Assembly: GCF_003386285.1 (NCBI RefSeq)
Contig: NZ_QPNC01000023.1
Span: 1 to 64,000 of the forward strand
Direction of reading: 5' to 3'
DNA from: Nocardiopsis sp. FIRDI 009
GTDB taxonomy: Bacteria; Actinomycetota; Actinomycetes; Streptosporangiales; Streptosporangiaceae
Length of the DNA: 64,000 bases
Shown: positions 1 through 8,831 of the stretch, in pieces
Layout: every line of letters begins with the position of its first letter
How positions within the stretch are numbered: position 1 is the stretch's first letter
The notes under the pieces: model-generated
What the model was told of the DNA's origin: nothing
The model's input: only the letters and a program-made list of their open reading frames with translations
Database searches by the model: none
Made by a program: the position numbers and the translations under genes

Positions 1-102
1 GACCACCCGCAGCCCGGCGGACACGGCCTCGGCCGCCAGCGGCAGGCCCACATAGCCAAGACCAAGAACGACCAGGTCGGAGCTTGCCTCTGTCTTCTCC
101 AC
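1..102 (-). CDS. nucleotide-sugar dehydrogenase, N-terminal fragment
   Basis: Only the first 34 codons are present; the gene runs off the left edge. The translation contains VVLGLGYVGLPLA, the dinucleotide-binding loop at the start of UDP-glucose/UDP-ManNAc dehydrogenases (WecC/Ugd family), which oxidise a nucleotide sugar to a uronic acid with NAD. The start is GTG, six bases after AAGGAG. It lies 131 bp downstream of the GT2 gene on the same strand, so it probably belongs to the wall-polymer operon and would supply a uronic acid donor. Which sugar is used cannot be told from this fragment. Confidence 0.75.
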   Translation of the reverse strand, partial: MEKTEASSDLVVLGLGYVGLPLAAEAVSAGLRVV

Positions 103-233
103 CAGGATCTCCTTACACAACAGACTCAGGACACACGGCACATGACGTGCGATTCGTCGGGACGGGGTCGGGGACCGCCGCACGCACCTCGCGTTCATCC
201 GACCGCACCGGCGGACGGCGCCCTGCGCCGCTC

Positions 234-1931
234 CTAGGAACGGTGCAGCCGTCTCTGGAGCGCTCCGAGGGGCGGCGGAACGAGCACCAGGTGTGCGCCG
301 GACCGGAGGGATCCTGGTCGGGCAAGGTGCGTGAACAGGACCCTGGGACGCAGCGGCGTCCGCCTGACCTTGAGGGAGAGGCCGCCCCCGCCACCGGTGA
401 AGTAGTACTCCACGGTGCGGACTCGCGCGTCCCTCCCACCGAACCTCATCAGGGTACGCCGCGTTCGACGTGTTTCGATCCCGGGGGCTCGCCTGGCCCC
501 CATCCGGGTCCGCCACAGCACCCCCTCGTCCTCCACTTCCAGGTAGAGGTCCCACACGCCGACGCCGAGCCCGCCCCGCAGCACGGCGTCCAACGGCGCC
601 ACGGCGGTCGCGAACCCGGCCGCCTCGGAGCGCTGCCGCTCGTCCCACTCGGGGTTCAGCCGGTCCCCGGCCGCCCCCGGCTCGAAGGGGACCCGGTACT
701 CCCCGTCCCCGTCGCGCTCACGGACCAGCACCCAGGCGCGCGCTCGGGGGGACATCGCGTACCGGTCCGGACGCACGGCCCCGGCCAGTCGCAGTCTCGC
801 GCCCGACCAGCGCACCTCGGTGACGTAGTGGCCCAGGACCAGTTCGTCGGTCACGTCGAAGAAGGAGTCCGGGATCCCCAGCTCCGGATCACGGAAGTAG
901 GGGTAGTCGGCGTAGGCGCGACCTTTCTCACAGTGGACCGTCCAGGGCTCGCGGTCCAGGTGGAAGCGCATGGCCCTGATCGCCTCGTCCATCCTGCCCC
1001 GGCGGATCAGCTCCAGTCGCAGCCGGTCCCCCGCGGGCAGTCCGTCGAGCACACCCTGGCCGCACCATCGGCGGACGAACCCCCGGAAGACGGCGAACGC
1101 CTCCTGCCGCACCCGGGGGTCGGGCTCCAGCCCCAGGTGCTCCAGGAACTCCCGCTGTTCGCTCTGGAAGTGGCGCCTGAGCAGCAGGTCCCGGTCGGGC
1201 CCCTCGGGCACCTCACTCGGGATCAGCTCGAACATCGCGCGCAGGAAGGGCAGGCGTCGGCGCGCCCCTCCCGGCCGTCGGGTGTTGTTCTGCCCGTCGG
1301 AGCGCAGGTCCGCGTAGTAGCAGTCGTAGTCGGCCACGACGGAGATCCGCCGCGCCCGCAGGTAGGCGGTCGCGACGAAGGGCTGGTCCTGCCCCACCGG
1401 CAGGTCGGTGCGGAACCTGAGCCCGAGCTGCTCCAGGAAGTCCCGTCGGAAGAGCTTGAGGGGGTTGAGCGCCCAGTAGACGCGTGAGGCGAACAGGGGC
1501 GCGTCAGTCTGGTTCCGGACGAACATGGTCCTGGGCACCGTGCGGCCCCCCGACCCGACCATCCGGCCCAGGACGATGTCGGAGCCGTGTTCCGTGGCCA
1601 TCGCGAGCATCCGCTCCAGGGCCTGTTCGCCGAGCCAGTCGTCCGCGTCCAGGAAGAAGACGTACCTTCCCCTGGCGACGTCCAGACCGGTGTTGCGCGG
1701 TCCCGCCGGTCCGCCGGAGTTGTCCTGGTGGATGACCCGCAGCCACGGTCTGGTCGCGGCGAGGCCGTCGAGCTCCTCGCCCGTCCCGTCGGTGGAGCCG
1801 TCGTCGACCACGACGCACTCCAGCGCGTCCGTTCCCAGGGTCTGGCGTTCGACCGACTCCACGCAGCGGGTGACCAGGCCCCCCGCGTTGTAGGCCGCGA
1901 TGATCACGCTGACGTCCGGGACACCGTTCAC
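234..1931 (-). CDS. family 2 glycosyltransferase, cell-wall polymer
   Basis: A 565-residue GT2 glycosyltransferase. The N-terminal GT-A domain (about residues 1-250) has VSVIIAAYNAG, VVDDGSTDGT and FLDADDW (the metal- and nucleotide-sugar-binding DXD-type motif). Residues about 330-540 form a beta-rich C-terminal part resembling extensions seen in teichoic acid glycosyltransferases. The GTG start overlaps the stop of the TagF-like gene by four bases (GTGA), so the two are translationally coupled. By context it probably decorates the polyol-phosphate polymer; donor and acceptor are unknown. The reading frame stays open upstream into the neighbour, but that part is out-of-frame shadow. Confidence 0.8.
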   Translation of the reverse strand: MNGVPDVSVIIAAYNAGGLVTRCVESVERQTLGTDALECVVVDDGSTDGTGEELDGLAATRPWLRVIHQDNSGGPAGPRNTGLDVARGRYVFFLDADDWLGEQALERMLAMATEHGSDIVLGRMVGSGGRTVPRTMFVRNQTDAPLFASRVYWALNPLKLFRRDFLEQLGLRFRTDLPVGQDQPFVATAYLRARRISVVADYDCYYADLRSDGQNNTRRPGGARRRLPFLRAMFELIPSEVPEGPDRDLLLRRHFQSEQREFLEHLGLEPDPRVRQEAFAVFRGFVRRWCGQGVLDGLPAGDRLRLELIRRGRMDEAIRAMRFHLDREPWTVHCEKGRAYADYPYFRDPELGIPDSFFDVTDELVLGHYVTEVRWSGARLRLAGAVRPDRYAMSPRARAWVLVRERDGDGEYRVPFEPGAAGDRLNPEWDERQRSEAAGFATAVAPLDAVLRGGLGVGVWDLYLEVEDEGVLWRTRMGARRAPGIETRRTRRTLMRFGGRDARVRTVEYYFTGGGGGLSLKVRRTPLRPRVLFTHLARPGSLRSGAHLVLVPPPLGALQRRLHRS

Positions 1932-3736
1932 GGAGCGGTCACCGCCGTTTCGGCGCCCTGACGCTCCCTCACGTGCCGGGCGGTCCGCTCGTAGAGGTCC
2001 GCGACGGCCGCGGCGAACCTCGTCTGCGCGTCCGGGGAGTCCGGGCCGAGCAGGTACTCCTTCAGGTCGCGGCGCTCCTGGAGCATCGGGTCCCGGCCCC
2101 TGAGCGCGGCCAGCGCCGTGTCCAGGCCCGAGGCGTCGGGGGCCAGGAGGTAGGCGGCCCGGCTGGTGGGGTGCTTGATCCGGAACTCCTCGTCGGTGAT
2201 GCCCTCGCAGTTGGTGATCGCGTAGGGCTTTCCGCTGGCGACGAAGTCGGCGACGACGCTGGAGATGTCGCTGACGAGCAGGTCCGACTCGTTGAAGCAG
2301 GAGTAGAGGGTGGGTGTGGCCCCCTCGATCACCAGGTGCTCGCGGTCGCCGACCCCGGACCAGAACGCCTCGTCGGAGGAGTGGTCGCCCCCGACCCTTC
2401 CCCCGGCCCGCCGGATGAGGTCCACGACCCGCTGGTGGGCCCGCTTGGCGGCGGGGCTCCTCATCCCGGTGAAGGGGTGCGGCTTGTAGACCACCCGCAG
2501 CTCGGGGGAGGCGTCGAGGAGCGCGGCGACGAGGTTCGGTCCGGCCTCGATCAGGGAGGTGTTGCCCGGGTCGTCCGTCCACCCCTCCCAGGTGGGGGCG
2601 TAGAGCACCGTGCGGACCTCACGGCCGGGGCCGGTGGTCCGGATCGGAGCGAGCTGGGGCCGCCCCACCTCCACGATCTCGTCGTCGCGGACACCGACCG
2701 CCGCACGCGCGTACCGGTCCCGGCCGCCCCGGCCCGCAGTCCACACCTCGTCGTAGACCTTGCTGAAGGGGTTGACGCTCGCGACCTTGTCGCTGTCGCC
2801 GTGCCCGATGAAGACGTGGCGCATCCCGGGGTTGCGGAGCATGTGGATGTTCTTGCCGGTGTTGGCCGAGTAGAGGGCGACCCGCGCGTCGGCGAAGTCC
2901 AGGGCCATCAGGTCCGTGGCCTTGGGCACGCACAGGACCGGGAGCGTGGTGGGGCCGAGTCTGTCCGCCACCGGCCGTTCCCGCAGGACGACCACACAGC
3001 GCTGCGGCAGCTTCTCCACCGTGCCCAGCCACATGTTCACCTGGTAGGCGGAGTCCGCCGAACCGCTGAAGTACAGGACCACTTCGGGGCGGTAGGAGTT
3101 CAGCCAGGACTGGACGCCGCGCATGCCCCGTGCGGCGCCGGACGCGCGCCTGGCACGCGACCACTCGGCGCACACCGCGCCGACGAGCGCGAGCGTGGGG
3201 AGGACGCAGAGGGCGCCGCCGACCACGGCGACCGGGGCCGCCCCCGTCAGGGCCGCGGCGCCCACGCCCAGGACCAGCGGCGCCTCCAGGAGGACGGCGG
3301 CGGGGCCCGACACGGCGGAGAGCAGACGCTCGCGGGGCTTGAAGGGCGCAAGGCCGGGGGCGTCGATGTTGCGCACGTCCACCGGTGGCAGGGCACGCTG
3401 GATCAGGACCGTCAGGCCCGCGCAGAGGACCCTGCCGCCGACGAGCACCGCGGCGGCGGCCAGGACCCAGCCGGCCGCCGCACCGGCCAGGAAGGCCAGG
3501 GTGAGCGCGAGCGCGACCCGGACGAGCGAGCGGGACGGGACGCCGAAGCCGACCCTGTCCAGGACCGCGCCGAGCTTCCTCGGCGTGCTCCGGAGGGCGA
3601 GTTCGCCCGCGTAGCCGACCAGCGCCGCGACCAGGAACACCGCGGGGAGTCCGGCGACCAGGGCCACACCGGACACGAGCAGACCGAGGCCGGTGAGGGC
3701 GACACCGGCCAGCAGGGAGGGGCGCTTGATCTCCAT
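1928..3736 (-). CDS. CDP-glycerol/ribitol polyol-phosphate transferase (TagF-like)
   Basis: A 602-residue member of the CDP-glycerol glycerophosphotransferase family, which adds glycerol- or ribitol-phosphate units to wall teichoic acid at the inner membrane face. Residues 1-190 are hydrophobic (about five membrane segments). The C-terminal catalytic region has FIGHGDSDK (311-317, active-site His), APTWEGW (380-386), YKPHP (417-421) and SDISSVVADF (489-498), all expected for TagB/TagF enzymes. The ATG overlaps the stop of the CDP-ribitol gene by one base (TGATG), and its own stop overlaps the GT2 start. With a CDP-ribitol synthase upstream, ribitol-phosphate transfer is the likelier activity, but sequence alone does not settle it. 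Confidence 0.85.
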   Translation of the reverse strand: MEIKRPSLLAGVALTGLGLLVSGVALVAGLPAVFLVAALVGYAGELALRSTPRKLGAVLDRVGFGVPSRSLVRVALALTLAFLAGAAAGWVLAAAAVLVGGRVLCAGLTVLIQRALPPVDVRNIDAPGLAPFKPRERLLSAVSGPAAVLLEAPLVLGVGAAALTGAAPVAVVGGALCVLPTLALVGAVCAEWSRARRASGAARGMRGVQSWLNSYRPEVVLYFSGSADSAYQVNMWLGTVEKLPQRCVVVLRERPVADRLGPTTLPVLCVPKATDLMALDFADARVALYSANTGKNIHMLRNPGMRHVFIGHGDSDKVASVNPFSKVYDEVWTAGRGGRDRYARAAVGVRDDEIVEVGRPQLAPIRTTGPGREVRTVLYAPTWEGWTDDPGNTSLIEAGPNLVAALLDASPELRVVYKPHPFTGMRSPAAKRAHQRVVDLIRRAGGRVGGDHSSDEAFWSGVGDREHLVIEGATPTLYSCFNESDLLVSDISSVVADFVASGKPYAITNCEGITDEEFRIKHPTSRAAYLLAPDASGLDTALAALRGRDPMLQERRDLKEYLLGPDSPDAQTRFAAAVADLYERTARHVRERQGAETAVTAP

Positions 3737-5181
3737 CAGGCCGACTCACCGTTCCGCGCCGGGTTCTCCCGACGGACGTCCACGGTGTTGCCGGTCAGGT
3801 CCGACAGCAGGACGTCGACGGAGGTGCGGGCGACCTGGTCAGCGCTGAGCAGGGTGTCCGCGGGCTCCTCGCCGAAAGCCTTGGTGCGCATGGGGGTCTG
3901 GGTGCGCTCCGGGTTGATGCAGTTGATCCGGACCCCGGCCTCCGACCACTCGTCGGCCAGTGCCTGGGTGAGGTTGACCGTGGCGGCCTTGGCGGAGGAG
4001 TACAGGCTGTACTCGGCCCGCCCCCGGGTGTAGGAGCTGGACGTGTACAGCAGCAGGTGCCCCTGGGTCTTGGCCAGGTAGGGGAACGCCGCGCGGGCGA
4101 TGTGCACCGGCGCCAGGTAGTTGACGCGCAGCGACTCCTCGATGTCCTCGGCCGGGGTTCCGTCGAGGCGGCCGATCCGCAGCACACCGGCGGTGTTGAC
4201 CACGAAGTCGACGCGGCCGGTGGCCGAGTACGCCTGGGACAGGGCGGCGGCGACGTCGTCGGGGTTGGCGACGTTGGTGCGGGTGGTGCTGCGGGAGTAG
4301 CGGAAGACCCGGGCGCCGTGCTTCTCGGCCAGGTCGGCCACGCCCGCGCCGATACCGTAGCTGCCGCCGAAGACCACGACCGTCCTGCCGGAGAGCCCCC
4401 GCGTGTACTCGTCGTCGGCGTACTCGGGGGTGACGGCCGAGGAGAGCTGGAAGAGCTTGTCCGCGATGAAGATGTCGACCGGCTGGGTCACCTTCATGTT
4501 GCGCTCCTCGCCCTCGACCACGTAGATGGGCACCTCGGGCAGGTAGCGCAGGACGACCGAGCAGTCGTCGGTCGCCTCGAAACCGGGGTCCTTCCAGGCT
4601 CGGGCGTAGGCCTCGCGGATCGTCGAGCACCGGAAGGCCTGGGGGGTCTGCCCGCGCCGCAGTCGGGAGCGGGTCGGCACGTCGGTGATCACGTGGTCCT
4701 CGTTGACCTGGATGATCGTGTCCGAGGAGGGGATCGCGACGTCGACCGCCGAGTAGGTCTCCAGGGCGGTAAGGCAGTCGTCGATGATCCGCTGGGAGAG
4801 CAGGGGCCGGACCGCGTCGTGGAACAGGACGTTGGTGGAGTCGGCCGGGTAGTGCGACAGGGCGTCCAGTGCCAGCTGGGTGGTGGCGTTGCGGGAGGTG
4901 CCTCCCGGCAGTACCTGGGACACCTTGGCGAAGCCCGCCTTGGCGACGATCTCCTCGGCGTCGTTGACGAAGCCGGGGTTCATCATGACCAGCACCTCGT
5001 CGACCCCCCTGGCCTGCTCGAACAGGCTCAGGGTGTGCTCGAGGATGGTCTTGCCCGCGATCTTCAGCAGCTGCTTCGGCGTCGCGAGCCCGATACGCTG
5101 CCCACTGCCTCCGGCCAGGACGACGGCGACCGTACGGGTCGCGGGGCGAAGAGGGGGCCGTGCGTCAACGCTCGTGGACAA
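3736..5181 (-). CDS. bifunctional cytidylyltransferase/SDR, CDP-ribitol synthesis
   Basis: A fusion of two enzymes. The N-terminal IspD/TarI-type cytidylyltransferase (to about residue 245) has AVVLAGGSGQRIG, FHDAVRPLL and ATDDCSVV. The C-terminal SDR reductase (about 265-480) has VFGGSYGIGAG, NTAGVL and the catalytic YSSAK. The same order occurs in Haemophilus Bcs1/Acs1, which reduces ribulose 5-phosphate and makes CDP-ribitol, so it should supply activated ribitol to the downstream polymerase. No ATG is available; I chose TTG at 5181 because GGAG lies six bases before it. A TTG four codons earlier (5193) is the alternative. It heads the leftward teichoic acid operon. Confidence 0.87.
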   Translation of the reverse strand: MSTSVDARPPLRPATRTVAVVLAGGSGQRIGLATPKQLLKIAGKTILEHTLSLFEQARGVDEVLVMMNPGFVNDAEEIVAKAGFAKVSQVLPGGTSRNATTQLALDALSHYPADSTNVLFHDAVRPLLSQRIIDDCLTALETYSAVDVAIPSSDTIIQVNEDHVITDVPTRSRLRRGQTPQAFRCSTIREAYARAWKDPGFEATDDCSVVLRYLPEVPIYVVEGEERNMKVTQPVDIFIADKLFQLSSAVTPEYADDEYTRGLSGRTVVVFGGSYGIGAGVADLAEKHGARVFRYSRSTTRTNVANPDDVAAALSQAYSATGRVDFVVNTAGVLRIGRLDGTPAEDIEESLRVNYLAPVHIARAAFPYLAKTQGHLLLYTSSSYTRGRAEYSLYSSAKAATVNLTQALADEWSEAGVRINCINPERTQTPMRTKAFGEEPADTLLSADQVARTSVDVLLSDLTGNTVDVRRENPARNGESA

Positions 5182-5756
5182 AACGATCTCCAAGAGAGGG
5201 GCTTCACCAGACGGGTCACGGGGAAGTGCCCGGGCACGGCGAGGGCACGCGTCAACCTCTGCCGCTACAGACGAACACTGAAGAAACCGGACACGTAAGA
5301 TTCATCGGGACTTCACGGACACTCTATGTCAACCAGGAACCTGGTTCGCGGGTTCCTGCGCTGGGCCTTCCGCGTGAAACGGGGCCGTTCGACGGGGCGA
5401 CACGCATCGGTGACTTCATGGGGGAAGACGCCCGAGCGGAATGGTCGGTTCGCATGATCTTGATCACCAAAGGGTTACTTGTCCGTCATGATCGGGACTG
5501 AGGAAGTTCACGCGTCGCCCGGGGCGCCCCGGGCACACGTTCGCCCAGTTCGGGATACGTGATCACACAGATTTCATCTCGACTCGGCAACGGGGGGCGC
5601 GCGTTCCACGGGGCGGTGACGGGGCCCGCCGATACTGGACCGGCAGGGTAGGCCCCCGGCCTCGACCGCCGCCACGGCTCCACCGCCACGCCAGGCCCCC
5701 TCCTCGGGCCTCCGCCGCGCCCCTGCCGCCACCTTCGCCCAACCCGAGGCTGACTC
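5182..5756. other. 575-bp divergent intergenic region with inverted repeat
   Basis: No convincing gene. The stretch separates the leftward teichoic acid operon from the rightward acyltransferase and should hold both promoters. An inverted repeat lies at 5331-5346 (AACCAGG, two bases, CCTGGTT), and CAGGAACC at 5334-5341 pairs with GGTTCCTG at 5351-5358, so this 28-bp patch could be an operator or leader hairpin. A leftward TTGACA (5327-5332) has no good -10 at the usual distance. Short open frames here have poor codon bias and are not reported. Confidence 0.5.
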
Positions 5757-7865
5757 GTGTCCGATCCTGCCCTGAACCGCACCACCGGCACGGTTCCCGC
5801 GACCGCCACCGTCCGCCGCCCCGACATCGAGGGCCTGCGCGCCGTCGCCGCGCTGCTGATCGCCGTCTACCACATCTGGTTCGGCACGGTCTCCGGCGGC
5901 GTGGACGTCTTCCTCGTCCTCACCGGGTTCCTCATCACGGGCTCCCTGGTGCGCGCGTTGGAACGCGACGGGCGGATCGCGTTCGGGGCGTTCTGGGCCA
6001 AGCTCGTCCGACGTCTCTTCCCGGCGGGCGCGATCGTCCTCGGCGCGGTCCTGGTCGGCGCCCACCTGTTCCTGCCCCGGTCACGTTGGACCGAGGTCAT
6101 CGCCGACGTGCGTGCCGCGGCGCTCTACCACGGGAACTGGCACCTGGCGCTGGGCTCGGTCGACTACATGGCGGAGAACGGCGCCGCCAGCCCGGTCCAG
6201 CACTTCTGGTCGCTGGGCGTGCAGGGGCAGTTCTATCTCCTGTGGCCGCTGCTGCTCACGGCCGCCGGGCTCGCGGCCGCGGTGCTGGGCGCCCGGGTCC
6301 GCGCGGCCTCGACGGCGGCGCTGTCCGCCGTGTTCGCCGGGTCGTTCGGGTACTCGCTGTGGATCACGGCGAACGATCCCGTCTGGGCCTACTTCGATAC
6401 CGGCGCCCGCCTGTGGGAACTCGCCCTGGGCGGGCTGCTCGCCCTGGCCCTGCCCGGCGTCCGGCTGCCCGCCCGGGTGCGCGGCGCCGCCGGGTGGACC
6501 GGGCTGACCGCCCTGGTCCTGTGCGGTGTCGTCGTCGGCGACCGGCTGCCCTACCCGGGCCTCGCGGCGCTGTGGCCGACCCTCGCGGCGGTCCTGGTCA
6601 TCGCGGCCGGGGCCGGTACGGACGCGGGGCGGCTGTCCGCCAACCGGCTGCTGGAATGGGCGCCGCTGGCCCGGCTGGGCGGGCACGCCTTCCCGCTGTT
6701 CCTGTGGCACTGGCCGATCCTGGTGTTCTACCTGGAGGTCACCGGGAGCGAGCGGCCCACGCTCGGCGGCGGGCTGATCGTCCTGGGCCTGTCCTTCGCC
6801 GCCGCGCTCGCCACGAGCCGGGTCGTCGACGGCGGACTCACCCGGCTCATCCGGACGCGGACGGCCCCGTCGTGGTCGCTGGCCGCCGGGGTCCTGTTCG
6901 TGGTGCCCGTGCTGGTCGGCGGACTGGCGTGGTCCCAGGCGATCCAGCGTGACCGGGAGCTGCGGCTGGAGCTGGCCTCCGACCCCACCGCCTACCCGGG
7001 CGCGGGTGTGCACCTGAGCCCGGTGCTGGCCGAGGAGCTGCCCGACCTGCCCGTGTACCCCGACACGACCACGGTCGCGCGCGAGACCATCGACCAGACC
7101 CGGGCGTGCAACGCGCTCATCGACGACACCGAACTCGTGCGGTGCGACGCCGGGGACGCCGAGGGCGGCTACACGATCGCGCTCGTCGGCAGTTCGCACG
7201 CCCGCCACTGGTTCCAGGCGTTGGAGACCCTGGCCGACCGGCACGGCTGGCGGCTGGTCGTGATGACCAAGAACGCCTGCCAGTTCAGCGCGGCGGACCA
7301 GACCTACCGGGGCGAGGCGTTCGAGGAGTGCGACGCGTGGAACGACCAGGTCATGGCCGAGCTGCGCCACCTGCGCCCCGACGCGGTGTTCACCACGGGC
7401 ACGCGGACGCGGAAGGGGGCCGACCGGCCGGAGCACGTGCCGGACGGGTACGTGGAGCGGTGGCGTGAGCTGGACGGGTGGGGGATCGACGTGGTGGCGG
7501 TGCGCGACACCCCGCGGTTCGGGTTCGACGTGCCCGAGTGCGTCGACCGCCACGGAGCCGACTCCTCGGAGTGCGCGGAGCGGCAGTCGTACTCGATGGC
7601 GCGTACGTCCCCGGCCAACGCGCTGACGGACGTCCCGGACAACACGGTCTTCGTGGACATGACCGAGTACCTGTGCTCGGACGGCCGCTGCCCGGGGGTC
7701 ATCGGCAACCAGTTGGCGTACTACGACACCAACCACATGTCGTACGCGTTCTCCCGGTCCATGGCGACCGTCCTGGAGCCCGACCTGCTCGACGCCCTGC
7801 CCGAGGCCCCGGAGGCCGACGCGAGCCTGGTGGAGTCGGCGGCGGTGCTGTACGGGGAGACCTAG
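5757..7865 (+). CDS. membrane O-acyltransferase with SGNH domain (OafA-like)
   Basis: A 702-residue acyltransferase-3 protein. The N-terminal half begins RPDIEGLRAVAALL and GVDVFLVLTGFLI, the hallmark of OafA/YrhL acyltransferases, and continues with about ten membrane segments to residue 400. The C-terminal 290 residues are an extracytoplasmic SGNH domain with LVGSSHARHW near 478 (block I serine) and YYDTNHMSY near 657 (catalytic Asp-His). Such proteins pass acetyl groups across the membrane to O-acetylate surface sugars. The GTG start has GAGG eight bases upstream. Being divergent from the teichoic acid operon suggests a wall or capsule substrate, which is inference. Confidence 0.87.
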   Translation: MSDPALNRTTGTVPATATVRRPDIEGLRAVAALLIAVYHIWFGTVSGGVDVFLVLTGFLITGSLVRALERDGRIAFGAFWAKLVRRLFPAGAIVLGAVLVGAHLFLPRSRWTEVIADVRAAALYHGNWHLALGSVDYMAENGAASPVQHFWSLGVQGQFYLLWPLLLTAAGLAAAVLGARVRAASTAALSAVFAGSFGYSLWITANDPVWAYFDTGARLWELALGGLLALALPGVRLPARVRGAAGWTGLTALVLCGVVVGDRLPYPGLAALWPTLAAVLVIAAGAGTDAGRLSANRLLEWAPLARLGGHAFPLFLWHWPILVFYLEVTGSERPTLGGGLIVLGLSFAAALATSRVVDGGLTRLIRTRTAPSWSLAAGVLFVVPVLVGGLAWSQAIQRDRELRLELASDPTAYPGAGVHLSPVLAEELPDLPVYPDTTTVARETIDQTRACNALIDDTELVRCDAGDAEGGYTIALVGSSHARHWFQALETLADRHGWRLVVMTKNACQFSAADQTYRGEAFEECDAWNDQVMAELRHLRPDAVFTTGTRTRKGADRPEHVPDGYVERWRELDGWGIDVVAVRDTPRFGFDVPECVDRHGADSSECAERQSYSMARTSPANALTDVPDNTVFVDMTEYLCSDGRCPGVIGNQLAYYDTNHMSYAFSRSMATVLEPDLLDALPEAPEADASLVESAAVLYGET

Positions 7866-8012
7866 CCGTGTTTGTTCTGGGCCTCCGCTTCGCTTCGGCC
7901 CGGGTTCGGGCGCCCCGAAGGCAGGGATGCTTCATCCTCGGCGGCGCCTGACGCTCGTTCCTCGCTACGCGGCTTACCTCGCCTTGCAGCACCCTGCCGG
8001 TGCCCGAACGGC

Positions 8013-8040
8013 GGCGGCCGCCCCCGAGGGGACGGCCGCC
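8013..8040 (-). terminator. hairpin downstream of the crotonase gene
   Basis: GGCGGCCG (8013-8020) pairs with CGGCCGCC (8033-8040), with further C/G pairing inside the loop. It lies 18 bp past the stop of the leftward enoyl-CoA hydratase gene and 148 bp past the stop of the converging acyltransferase, so it may serve both. There is no T-tract, as is common in GC-rich actinobacteria. Confidence 0.55.
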
Positions 8041-8057
8041 TCGCACGCGGGTCGGGG

Positions 8058-8822
8058 CTACTCGCCCTTCCACACGGGGGCGCGCTTCTCGGCGAAGGCC
8101 GCCGCGCCCTCCATCGCGTCCTGGCTGACGAAGACCGGGCCCGCCAGCTCGTTCTGCCTCTCCCACATCTCCTCGGTGGACCAGTCGTCGGAGGACTGGA
8201 TGACCTGCTTGGACACTTTCAGCGCCAGAGGGCCGTTCGGGGTGATGCGGGCGGCGAGCTCCCTGGCCCCGGCCAGGGCGCCACCGCTGGGCGTCACCTG
8301 GTTGACCAGGCCGAACTCGGCCAGGCGCGCGGCGTCGACGAAGTCACCGGTCAGGGCCATCTCCATCGCGATGTTGCGGGGGATCCGGTGGTGCAGGCGG
8401 AGCAGGCCGCCCGCGCCCGCGACGAGGCCGCGCTTGACCTCGGGGATGCCGAACCTGGCGTCCTCGGCGGCGACCACCAGGTCGCAGGCGAGCACCGCCT
8501 CGAAGCCGCCCGCGAGGGCGTACCCCTCGACCGCCGCGATGAGCGGCTTCTTCGGGCCGCGCTCGGCGAAACCGCCGAACCCGCGGCCCTCGACGAGCGG
8601 CAGCTCGCCCTTCATGAACGCCTTCAGGTCCATCCCCGCGCAGAAGGTCCCGCCCGCGCCGGTGATGATGCCGACGCTCAGGTCCTTGCGGGCGTCCAGG
8701 TCGTCGAGTGCCTCGGCGACCTGCCGGGCGACGGCGGCGTTGACCGCGTTCTTGGCCTGGGGCCGGTTGATGGTGATGACGGCGATGCCGTCCTCGGCCG
8801 TGTAGAGAACCTCGTCGGACAC
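8058..8822 (-). CDS. enoyl-CoA hydratase/isomerase (crotonase family)
   Basis: A 254-residue crotonase. The oxyanion-hole segments GTFCAGMDL and AGGFEAVLACD are present, and the two catalytic glutamates of hydratases are kept (E108 in GGFEAV, E128 in IPEVKRG), so hydration of trans-2-enoyl-CoA is the likely reaction. The length fits single-domain hydratases. The GTG start lies nine bases after the stop of the SDR gene, so the two are co-transcribed and may catalyse successive hydration and 3-hydroxyacyl-CoA oxidation steps. The exact acyl substrate cannot be told. Confidence 0.87.
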   Translation of the reverse strand: MSDEVLYTAEDGIAVITINRPQAKNAVNAAVARQVAEALDDLDARKDLSVGIITGAGGTFCAGMDLKAFMKGELPLVEGRGFGGFAERGPKKPLIAAVEGYALAGGFEAVLACDLVVAAEDARFGIPEVKRGLVAGAGGLLRLHHRIPRNIAMEMALTGDFVDAARLAEFGLVNQVTPSGGALAGARELAARITPNGPLALKVSKQVIQSSDDWSTEEMWERQNELAGPVFVSQDAMEGAAAFAEKRAPVWKGE

Positions 8823-8831
8823 GGGGACCCC

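Noticed and set aside
1932-2582. N-terminal extension of the GT2 frame
   Set aside because: It overlaps the TagF-like gene in another frame and reads as Arg/Gly-rich shadow; the GTG at 1931 with the GTGA overlap is a natural start.
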